From NCBI GenBank assembly GCA_023399455.1, contig JAEWPN010000210.1, forward strand, positions 1-5,668: a DNA stretch of 5,668 nt. The letters run 5' to 3'. Shown here piece by piece: positions 1 to 5,668 of this stretch. Origin of the DNA: Bacillota bacterium. GTDB lineage: Bacteria; Bacillota; Clostridia; Lachnospirales; Lachnospiraceae. Position numbers and translations under genes: made by a program. Every line of letters starts with the position of its first letter. The first letter of the stretch is position 1. A model generated the notes under the pieces. It did not search any database, was not told the DNA's origin, and saw nothing but the letters and a program-made list of their open reading frames with translations.

Positions 1-596
1 AGTTAGGCGTAAATATGGTAACTACTTTTATCGGCAGAGACCAACATAAAACCGTAGAAGAGAATCTGAATATATTCGCGGATATATGGAAACCGATTAT
101 GGCATTTGCAGAAGAAAACAAGGTGAAGATCGCAATTGAAAATTGTCCCATGCTATTTGGCCCGGAGCAGTGGCCGGGCGGGCAGAATCTTGCTTCCACA
201 CCTGAGATTTGGAGAAAAATGTTCGAACTGATACCCAGCGATTATCTGGGAATCAATTACGATCCTTCCCATTTTGTTTGGCAGATGATCGATTATATTA
301 AGCCTATCTATGAGTTTGCAGACAAGATATTTCATGTGCATTATAAAGACATTAAGCTGTATAAGGATCGCCTGGAGAAAGTAGGAAGCATGGCATATCC
401 GCTTGCCTATATGTCGCCCAAGCTCCCGGGACTGGGCGATGTGGATTGGGGAAAATACGTCAGTGCGCTGTCCGACGTAGGATATGAAGGGTATTCCTGC
501 ATAGAGGTCGAGGACAGGGCTTTTGAAGGAACGAGAGGAGATATTATAAAGAGTCTTAAACTGAGCAAAAGATACATGGAACAGTTTGTTATATAA
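1..596 (+). CDS. Sugar phosphate isomerase/epimerase, TIM-barrel (5'-truncated by window edge)
   Basis: This is the C-terminal ~197 residues of a xylose-isomerase-like TIM-barrel (AP-endonuclease 2 fold) protein. The reading frame is open to the left edge (codons from base 3 read L-G-V-N before the ATG at 15), so that ATG is an internal methionine and the real start lies upstream; family members are usually about 280-320 residues. Likely metal ligands are visible in the expected order: Glu in IAIENCP (138-140), Asp and His in NYDPSH (261-272), His in FHVHYKD (near 333-341), and Glu in SCIEVEDR (504-506). The PGLGDVDW loop is typical of bacterial sugar isomerases/epimerases of this group. The protein should be cytosolic and divalent-metal dependent, acting on a sugar, sugar phosphate or inositol derivative. 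The substrate cannot be told from the sequence. It ends with TAA and is followed by a terminator, so it closes its own transcription unit and is separate from the operon downstream. Family call firm, substrate unknown. Confidence 0.9.
   Translation, partial: LGVNMVTTFIGRDQHKTVEENLNIFADIWKPIMAFAEENKVKIAIENCPMLFGPEQWPGGQNLASTPEIWRKMFELIPSDYLGINYDPSHFVWQMIDYIKPIYEFADKIFHVHYKDIKLYKDRLEKVGSMAYPLAYMSPKLPGLGDVDWGKYVSALSDVGYEGYSCIEVEDRAFEGTRGDIIKSLKLSKRYMEQFVI
72..89 (+). repeat. Left copy of an 18-base direct repeat
   Basis: ATATTCGCGGATATATGG, inside the isomerase gene (encoding I-F-A-D-I-W), matches 5651-5668 at 17 of 18 positions. Its first 14 bases are a near-palindrome. It may be coincidence. 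Confidence 0.4.
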
Positions 597-648
597 ATCC
601 GAATCAAAGGTAAATATTATTGACATTTATTTTATATATTCGTACTTG

Positions 649-677
649 AAAATGGGCCGTTTCGGCTCATTTTTGTT
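649..677 (+). terminator. Rho-independent terminator after the isomerase gene
   Basis: An 11-bp stem pairs 649-659 with 663-673 (one G·U pair, the rest Watson-Crick) around a TTT loop, with a GCCG/CGGC heart. It is followed by a T-rich tail (670-677). It starts 52 bases after the isomerase stop codon and fits a normal intrinsic terminator. The A-run before the stem mirrors the T-run after it, so it could also stop transcription coming from the right. Confidence 0.88.
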
Positions 678-983
678 GTCTTATAGGATTAGGATGTCAA
701 AAGGTCCTTTTCGCGAACGTCTCCAAACAATATGCCCAAAACAAAAAGACTCCTGCGCCGGATTCCAATATATAAGAAGTTCTAATTCTCAGTAAATTTG
801 AGCCAAGCATAGCAGAAAACAAAAAAACTCGCTGCGCTCAAACAGTTTTGTTTTCTGCTATGGCACAAATATACAGAGAAAGAACTTCTAAATATTTTCA
901 TAGGCGCAGTCGTTCTTTTTGTTTTGTTCCTATTGCCTGATAAAGCCCGCAAACTGACTTTTGGCACCTCGATCCTATAGGAC
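678..983. repeat. Long imperfect inverted repeat (~306 bp), possible MITE-like or structured element
   Basis: Reading inward from both ends, the two halves are diverged reverse complements in one steady register. Paired blocks seen by eye: 678-689 with 972-983 (11 of 12; ends around TATAGGAT), 695-703 with 958-966, 728-732 with 931-935, 737-749 with 914-926 (13 perfect), 753-759 with 903-909, 775-783 with 881-889, 796-800 with 866-870, and the perfect core 808-824 with 846-862. The sum of paired coordinates drifts only from 1661 to 1670, so a few small indels explain the offset. The left end begins right after the terminator tail. There is no transposase and I see no clear target-site duplication. 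It may be a decayed miniature inverted-repeat element or a large structured RNA; the sequence alone does not decide. Weak reading frames on both strands here look accidental. Confidence 0.75.
808..862. repeat. Perfect 17-bp hairpin core of the inverted repeat
   Basis: CATAGCAGAAAACAAAA (808-824) is perfectly complementary to 846-862, enclosing a 21-base loop that contains CTCGCTGCGCTC (828-839). It is the centre of the larger inverted repeat and by far its best-preserved part. The stem has a TTTTGTTTT stretch but no T-run after it, so it is not a typical terminator for the + strand. Confidence 0.85.
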
Positions 984-1141
984 CTTGGTTCTGATAATTT
1001 ATTAAATATCGGGATTAGAAATGCAGGGAAGGACAAAATGTGATATTCTTTATATGTATCAAAATTAAAAAGCCGGCAATAAAAAGTTATTAATACAGCA
1101 CACTATACAAAAGACCAGATAAGAAAAGGCAGGAAACTAAA
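984..1141 (+). other. AT-rich leader before the PHP-sbcD-sbcC operon
   Basis: This stretch should carry the promoter of the operon, since a terminator and the inverted repeat separate it from the upstream gene. I see no pair of boxes close to the sigma-A consensus. The best fragments are GGACA near 1031-1035 with TATATG at 1051-1056 (spacing too short), and TATACA at 1104-1109 without a -35 box. A short GCCGGC palindrome sits at 1072-1077. No riboswitch or T-box pattern was recognised. The promoter could also lie inside the inverted repeat. Confidence 0.5.
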
Positions 1142-1144
1142 GTG
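1131..1144 (+). promoter_or_regulatory. Ribosome binding site that fixes a GTG start
   Basis: AGGA at 1131-1134 lies 7 bases before GTG at 1142. No ATG, GTG or TTG occurs in frame between the upstream stop at 1091-1093 and 1142. The next in-frame ATG is residue 34, which would remove the essential HxH motif. GTG is therefore the only sensible start. Confidence 0.8.
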
Positions 1145-1903
1145 CAGAAAATAAAATTACCAGAAGAATATCCTTATTTATATGAAACACACCTACACAC
1201 CTCGCAGAGCAGTGCGTGCGCGCATAATACAGGCGCGGAGATGACAAAAGCATGCAAAGAGGCGGGCTATACAGGAATCATTGTGACGGACCACAATTGG
1301 GGCGGGAATACGGCAGTATACCGGACGAAGCCATGGAAGGAATGGGTGAACGAATTTGTAAAGGGCTATGAGGAAGCGAAGGGCACGGGAGATAAGATAG
1401 GCCTGGATGTTTTCTTCGGATACGAAGCAGGATTCCGGGGAACGGAATTTCTGATTTATGGAGTGGATAAGGACTTTATGTTAACTCATCCGGAGCTGCG
1501 GCAGGCATCTGTGGAAGAGCAGTACCGGCTGGTAAAGCAGGCGGGCGGTATGGTGATACACGCACATCCGTTTCGGGAAGAATCCTATATTCCGGAAATA
1601 AGACTGTACCCCGATTATGTAGATGGAGTGGAGGGAATCAACGCTACCCATTCCAATAAGCAGAGTATATCCCATTACAATCCGGCTTTTGACCAGAGGG
1701 CAATCGCCTATGCGAAAGAAAACAATCTGCTCATGACTGCCGGATCCGATATCCATATGACATCGCTTCTGGGCGGCGGAGTTGCCTTTAAACGGAAGCT
1801 GGCCGATATTCACGACTTTATAAAGGCGGTATCGGAGGGAGAGGATTATTTGCTGACCAACGGAGATGAGTGGTTTAAGAAGAATGGGGAGTTATATTTA
1901 TGA
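1142..1903 (+). CDS. Stand-alone PHP-domain metal-dependent phosphoesterase
   Basis: This 253-residue protein is essentially one PHP (polymerase and histidinol phosphatase) domain. The metal-site motifs appear in order: HLH (H17, H19), TDH (D50, H51), GYEAG (E95), HAHPFR (H140, H142), an acidic VEG (E164), THSN (H170) and GSDIH (D203, H205). All expected ligands are present, so it should be an active hydrolase using two or three metal ions. Characterised relatives hydrolyse phosphate esters: nucleotide 3',5'-bisphosphates and RNA 5' ends (the TrpH/YciV type), histidinol phosphate, or DNA ends as polymerase-linked proofreading domains. No other domain, signal peptide or membrane segment is visible, so it is cytosolic. 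Its stop codon overlaps the sbcD start by 4 bases, which suggests coupled translation and a role with DNA-end or nucleotide processing. That role is inference from context; the substrate is not known. Confidence 0.9.
   Translation: MQKIKLPEEYPYLYETHLHTSQSSACAHNTGAEMTKACKEAGYTGIIVTDHNWGGNTAVYRTKPWKEWVNEFVKGYEEAKGTGDKIGLDVFFGYEAGFRGTEFLIYGVDKDFMLTHPELRQASVEEQYRLVKQAGGMVIHAHPFREESYIPEIRLYPDYVDGVEGINATHSNKQSISHYNPAFDQRAIAYAKENNLLMTAGSDIHMTSLLGGGVAFKRKLADIHDFIKAVSEGEDYLLTNGDEWFKKNGELYL
1886..1902 (+). promoter_or_regulatory. sbcD ribosome binding site inside the PHP gene
   Basis: GGGGAG at 1886-1891 lies 8 bases before ATG at 1900. The ATGA overlap with the PHP stop codon at 1901-1903 allows a terminating ribosome to restart on sbcD. 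Confidence 0.75.
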
Positions 1904-3033
1904 GATTTCTGCATACGGGAGATTTGCACCTTGGAAAAACGGTCAATGATTTTTCCATGATATCGGATCAGAGATATATTCTTGAGCAGATTACAGATAT
2001 GGTAAAGAAAGAGGCCGTTCAGGCTTTAGTGATTGCCGGAGACGTATATGACAGAGCAATTCCGCCATCCGAAGCAGTGACGCTGTTAGACGATTTTCTT
2101 ACACAGCTGGTGAAGCTTGGCGTTTCGGTGCTCTTGATAAGCGGTAATCATGATTCTCCGGAACGTGTGAGCTTCGCGGAGGAAATACTGAAAGAAAAAG
2201 GGGTATATATAGCGGGAGTATATAAAGAAGGCTTAAAGAAGGTCGCTTTTTTTGATGAATACGGAGAAGTAACCTTTGTTTTGATGCCCTTTATAAAGCC
2301 TGCGGCAGTGGGTGCCAGAACAAACGGAGAAGCGGTGGAGAAGATGCTTGCGGCAGAGGAGAAAAAGGAGGAGGGCAGGAGAGTGCTGGTGAGCCATTTT
2401 TTCGTCACGGACTGCGGCAGGGAACCGGAGCTTTCCGATGGAGAGACGACGATACATGTGGGCGGGCTGGATAACGTGGAGGCTTCTCTTTTTGATGGTT
2501 TCGACTATGTGGCGCTGGGGCATATTCATAAGCCGCAGAGAATAGGCGAAAAGCAGGTTTATTATGCAGGGGCGCCGTTGGCCTATTCTTTTTCGGAGGC
2601 GGGGCGGACGAAGACAGTGAATCTGGTAGAGATAAAGGGAGAGGGAGAAGTTTCGGTAAAGCAGCTTCCCCTCAAGCCGCTGCATGAAATGCGTAAAATA
2701 AGAGGCAGAATGGACGAGCTGATGGCGGAAGAGGTGGTGGAAGCGGCGGATAGGTTCGACTATATCCAGGCACAGCTCACTAACGAGGAGGAATTGATCG
2801 ACCCCATCGGTACTTTGCGGAACGTTTACCCGAACATTATGCAGATCGTGCTGATGAAAAATGAGGGCAGGGAGAATCCGGAATACGAAAGCAGGGCAGT
2901 GGAAAAGCGAAAGAGCATTCCTGAACTGTTTGCCGGATTTTATCAAATGGTACGAAACGAAGAGCCGGACGAAGAACGCATGGAGATTATTCTGGAAACG
3001 GCGAAGGAGACGGAAGGAGGGCAGGAAATATGA
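1900..3033 (+). CDS. sbcD: Exonuclease SbcCD subunit D (Mre11-type nuclease)
   Basis: This 377-residue protein is the nuclease subunit of SbcCD, close to the usual family length (about 400 in Escherichia coli). The calcineurin-like phosphoesterase motifs are complete: GDLHLGK (D8, H10), GDVYD (D48, D51), GNHDSPER (N83, H84), SHFF (H166) and GHIHKPQ (H208, H210). Together they form the two-manganese active site. The C-terminal third (about residues 255-350) matches the SbcD capping/C-terminal region, which contacts SbcC and shapes DNA access. With SbcC it makes an ATP-dependent double-strand exonuclease and single-strand endonuclease that opens hairpins and cleaves palindromic or protein-blocked ends. 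It starts at ATG 1900, directly at the first motif, with a good ribosome binding site. It overlaps the PHP gene before it and sbcC after it by 4 bases each. Confidence 0.97.
   Translation: MRFLHTGDLHLGKTVNDFSMISDQRYILEQITDMVKKEAVQALVIAGDVYDRAIPPSEAVTLLDDFLTQLVKLGVSVLLISGNHDSPERVSFAEEILKEKGVYIAGVYKEGLKKVAFFDEYGEVTFVLMPFIKPAAVGARTNGEAVEKMLAAEEKKEEGRRVLVSHFFVTDCGREPELSDGETTIHVGGLDNVEASLFDGFDYVALGHIHKPQRIGEKQVYYAGAPLAYSFSEAGRTKTVNLVEIKGEGEVSVKQLPLKPLHEMRKIRGRMDELMAEEVVEAADRFDYIQAQLTNEEELIDPIGTLRNVYPNIMQIVLMKNEGRENPEYESRAVEKRKSIPELFAGFYQMVRNEEPDEERMEIILETAKETEGGQEI
3016..3032 (+). promoter_or_regulatory. sbcC ribosome binding site inside sbcD
   Basis: A strong GGAGG at 3016-3020 lies 9 bases before ATG at 3030. 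The start codon shares ATGA (3030-3033) with the sbcD stop, giving translational coupling of the two subunits. Confidence 0.8.
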
Positions 3034-5651
3034 AACCTGAGATTCTGATCATTTCCGGCTGGGGACCGTATAGAGACAAGGTGGAGGTAGACTTTACCCG
3101 GTTGGAGGAGAGAGGGCTTTTCCTTATTACAGGTGCTACCGGTGCGGGAAAGACGACACTTTTCGATGCGATTACCTATGCTCTCTACGGGTATATGAGT
3201 GGGGAGATGAGGGAAAAGAACAGTGTGCGCAGCGATTTTGCGGGCGCTGATACCGCTACCTTCGTGGAGCTTTTGATGCGGCATGGAGGTAAGGAATACC
3301 GCATCGTGCGCAATCCCGAATACCTTCGTCCAAAGAGGAGGCAGAGCGGAAGCGGAGAGTTTACTAAGGAGAAGGAGAACGCGGTACTGTATATGCCTGA
3401 TGGCAGCGCGATACAGGGAAGCAGTGAGGTGAACCGAAAGCTGCAGGAAATCCTCGTGCTGGATTACCGCCAGTACAAACAGATTTCCATGATAGCCCAG
3501 GGGGAGTTCGCCAAGCTTCTTGTGGCGTCCCCTGCAGAAAAGACGAAAATCTTCAGGGAGATATTCGCTACTGCTGTATACGATAGATTTGCAGGAATCC
3601 TGCGCGGCCGCTCCAATGAGTTGTACAAGCAGGTGATGGAATACAGGCACCGCATGGAGGAGGATATCCATATGCTCTCCTCAAGTGAAACGGAAGATAA
3701 TGAGGAGCTTTCCGCCCTTTTATCGGGGGAAAGCTATCGCTATGATAAGATCATCGACTGCCTGGGAGAAGCGTTTTCCAGGCATGCGGAGGCATTTTCA
3801 CAGGCGAAAAAGGCATATACGGACGTTGAGAAGGAAATTACTGCCCTGATGGAAGAGATAAGCCTTGGGGAGCAAATAAATGATATGCTTATTAAGCTGG
3901 AGAAGGAGCAGGAAACTATCCGCATCTTGAAGGAAAGCCAGAGGGAAATCGATAGAAAAGCGCAGGAGCTGAAAAAAGCAAGGGCGGCTGCCGGGCTTAA
4001 CGGAGAGTATATTGGAAGCGAAAATGAAAAGAAGCTGTTAACGTCCTTGCTCCAGAAGCAGCAGGAGGAAAAAAAGGAGCTGGAAAATCTCACAGGCAAA
4101 AGAGAAAAACTGAGCCCTCTTTATGATAAAAAGGATAAGATAACTACGGCTTACGAAGATAGAAATGCCTATGAAGAGAAAAAGATGCTTTTGCGGGAAG
4201 TAGTGGAGCAGAAGGAGAAAAAGCAAGCGGAGTTATATAATCTTCAAAAGGAATATATGGAAAAAGAAGCGACGGCGGAAGAACAAAAAGAAGCGTATGA
4301 AGCAGCGGATAAGATTTACAAGCGGGCGGCGGTGGGCATTGCGGCAAGGCTTCTGAAGGAAGGTGAGCCTTGTCCGGTCTGCGGTTCTCTCGACCATCCC
4401 CGTATCGCTGAAATCACGGAAAATATTCCTGATGAAGAAAAGCTGAAAACTCTCAGGGATAACTATCAAAGGGCTAATCAAAGCCTTATGGGAATTCATG
4501 GAAAGGCCTCTTCCTGCAAAGGAGAAGTGCAGGGGAGATTAGAGCAGGAAGAGAATGTGAAGAGGCAGATAAAGGAGATTTCCGCCGCACTGGATGGGAC
4601 GGAGAAGGACGTTCTGGAAGTGGTGGATAAAATGCCATATTCAGAATATGAAAAAACTGTTGTCCTGTATCAAAGACTTCAGGTACAGATGGAGGAAAGG
4701 GCGGCAGCGCTTGGAAAGATGGAACATGAAATCATCCTCCAGAGAAAGAGGGTGAAGGAAGCGGAAGACTCTTTTGAAGAAAAGCATAAAACAGCAGGAT
4801 TTCCAGATTTTCAAAGCTTTAAGCAGAGCGTAAGAAGCAGCGCACAAATAGAACTTCTGGAAAATGAAATCAACGATTATCATAGAAGATTGGAGGCCTC
4901 GGAGCGCCTGATTTCTCATCTTAAGGAGGAGACCAGGGACAAAAAGAGCGGGGATATGGGGATACTTAAAGAGGAGCTAAAAGAGAAACGGGAAGAAAGA
5001 CAATCGGCGATTTCCTTGCAGAATAAATGGAATTACCGCTTACAGGAGGTAAAAAAGATCAAAAAGTCCCTTCAGGAGAAACAGGAGCGCCTGCAAAGAC
5101 TGAACCGGGAATACGGAATGGTAAAGGATCTGGACAATCTGGCCTCAGGCAACAATCCAAAGCGGCTTGTTTTTGAGCAATACGTGCTGGCCGGATATTT
5201 CGAAGAAATCCTGCGGGCGGCAAATATCAGGCTTTCCAAGATGACGGGAGGCCGCTTTGAACTTTCCAGGGCGGAAGAAGTGAGCGACGGCAGAACGAAA
5301 GATAATCTGGAAATGCAGGTGCTCGATTATTATACGGGAAAATCTCGTTCGGTCAAAACGCTGTCCGGAGGGGAAGCCTTCAAGGCATCGTTATCTCTTG
5401 CTCTGGGAATGAGCGATGTAGTTCAAAGCTATAGCGGAGGCATTCGCGTGGAGACCCTTTTTATTGACGAGGGCTTCGGCTCTCTGGATGCCCAGTCGCT
5501 GGAGCAGGCATGTCAGACACTCATGTCGTTAGTGGAAAAAGACCGTTTAATAGGGATTATTTCCCATGTTCCCGAGCTGGCGGAAAAGATAGAAAAACAA
5601 ATAGTGGTTACAAAAACAAATGTAGGCAGCAGTATAAAGGTTGTGGTATAA
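3030..5651 (+). CDS. sbcC: Exonuclease SbcCD subunit C (Rad50-type SMC-like ATPase)
   Basis: This 873-residue protein is the ATPase and DNA-tethering subunit of SbcCD. The N-terminal lobe has the WGPY start motif, Walker A GATGAGKTT (about 35-43, K41) and the Q-loop AQGEF (Q157). A long Lys/Glu-rich coiled coil rises from about residue 240 to the zinc hook CPVCGSLDHP (C448, C451), then returns to about 690. The C-terminal lobe carries the ABC signature LSGGE (778-782), Walker B LFIDE (D813, E814), the D-loop SLD (818-820) and the switch histidine ISHV (H846). Every key residue is present. Two SbcC heads bind ATP and DNA and gate the SbcD nuclease, while zinc hooks join coiled coils. The protein is shorter than the Escherichia coli (1048) and Bacillus subtilis (about 1130) proteins, the difference lying in the coiled coil. 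It is the last gene seen in the operon; only 17 bases follow its TAA. Confidence 0.97.
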   Translation: MKPEILIISGWGPYRDKVEVDFTRLEERGLFLITGATGAGKTTLFDAITYALYGYMSGEMREKNSVRSDFAGADTATFVELLMRHGGKEYRIVRNPEYLRPKRRQSGSGEFTKEKENAVLYMPDGSAIQGSSEVNRKLQEILVLDYRQYKQISMIAQGEFAKLLVASPAEKTKIFREIFATAVYDRFAGILRGRSNELYKQVMEYRHRMEEDIHMLSSSETEDNEELSALLSGESYRYDKIIDCLGEAFSRHAEAFSQAKKAYTDVEKEITALMEEISLGEQINDMLIKLEKEQETIRILKESQREIDRKAQELKKARAAAGLNGEYIGSENEKKLLTSLLQKQQEEKKELENLTGKREKLSPLYDKKDKITTAYEDRNAYEEKKMLLREVVEQKEKKQAELYNLQKEYMEKEATAEEQKEAYEAADKIYKRAAVGIAARLLKEGEPCPVCGSLDHPRIAEITENIPDEEKLKTLRDNYQRANQSLMGIHGKASSCKGEVQGRLEQEENVKRQIKEISAALDGTEKDVLEVVDKMPYSEYEKTVVLYQRLQVQMEERAAALGKMEHEIILQRKRVKEAEDSFEEKHKTAGFPDFQSFKQSVRSSAQIELLENEINDYHRRLEASERLISHLKEETRDKKSGDMGILKEELKEKREERQSAISLQNKWNYRLQEVKKIKKSLQEKQERLQRLNREYGMVKDLDNLASGNNPKRLVFEQYVLAGYFEEILRAANIRLSKMTGGRFELSRAEEVSDGRTKDNLEMQVLDYYTGKSRSVKTLSGGEAFKASLSLALGMSDVVQSYSGGIRVETLFIDEGFGSLDAQSLEQACQTLMSLVEKDRLIGIISHVPELAEKIEKQIVVTKTNVGSSIKVVV

Positions 5652-5668
5652 TATTCGCGGATATTTGG
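5651..5668 (+). repeat. Right copy of the direct repeat, cut by the window edge
   Basis: ATATTCGCGGATATTTGG begins with the last base of the sbcC stop codon and runs to the window end, so the match to 72-89 could be longer than what is seen here. In the same register it would also read I-F-A-D-I-W. No start codon or other gene evidence is visible. Confidence 0.4.

Noticed and set aside
15..17. ATG at 15 as the start of the isomerase gene
   Set aside because: The frame is open to the left edge with family-like residues before it, no ribosome binding site is visible, and the remaining protein would lack the first third of the barrel.
586..795. Forward open frame of ~69 codons overlapping the isomerase end, the terminator and the left repeat arm
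   Set aside because: It has no ribosome binding site, crosses a terminator and ends in the repeat. Its S-Y-R-I segment resembles the reverse-strand frame in the right arm only because the arms are inverted copies.
828..839. CTCGCTGCGCTC in the hairpin loop, which also occurs beside ColE1-type plasmid origins
   Set aside because: The match is only this 12-mer and the surrounding bases differ. There is no sign of vector sequence or an origin.
782..1036. Reverse-strand open frame of ~84 codons through the right repeat arm
   Set aside because: It has no recognisable domain, lies wholly in the palindrome and leader, and mirrors the left-arm frame. It is best explained as a by-product of the repeat.
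1030..1056. Candidate promoter AGGACA with TATATG
   Set aside because: The spacing is 15 bases and only four of six bases match in each box, which is too weak to call.
1021..1068. Possible 15-codon leader peptide starting at ATG 1021
   Set aside because: There is no proper ribosome binding site, no run of regulatory codons and no attenuator-like hairpins after it.

Overview
The window looks like a chromosomal segment from a Gram-positive Firmicute of the class Clostridia, most likely of the Lachnospiraceae type. The reasons are the moderate GC content with AT-rich gaps, frequent AGA/AGG arginine codons, strong purine-rich ribosome binding sites, and the style of the TIM-barrel isomerase and the SbcC protein. 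This taxonomic call is an inference; nothing in the window proves it. All genes lie on the + strand.

Layout. The first ~600 bases hold the 3' part of a TIM-barrel sugar phosphate isomerase/epimerase gene whose true start lies before the window. It ends at 596 and is followed by a clear intrinsic terminator at 649-677. A gene-free stretch (597-1141) follows. Most of it (678-983) is one long imperfect inverted repeat: two diverged arms in a single consistent pairing register around a perfect 17-bp hairpin core at 808-862. The remaining ~160 bases are an AT-rich leader without a convincing promoter.

From 1142 to 5651 runs a tight three-gene operon: a stand-alone PHP-family metal phosphoesterase with a GTG start, then sbcD (Mre11-type nuclease), then sbcC (Rad50-type ABC ATPase with a zinc hook). 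Both junctions are 4-base ATGA overlaps, so the three are probably translationally coupled. SbcC and SbcD form the SbcCD complex, which opens DNA hairpins and trims blocked or palindromic DNA ends. The PHP protein may process nucleotide or DNA products of the same pathway, but that link rests on gene order only.

The genes themselves are complete and ordinary. The items most worth a second look are the ~306-bp imperfect palindrome, its position just upstream of the operon for the hairpin nuclease, the PHP-SbcD-SbcC coupling, and a near-identical 18-base direct repeat found near the left end and at the very right end of the window. I found no RNA gene, CRISPR array, transposase or phage gene.
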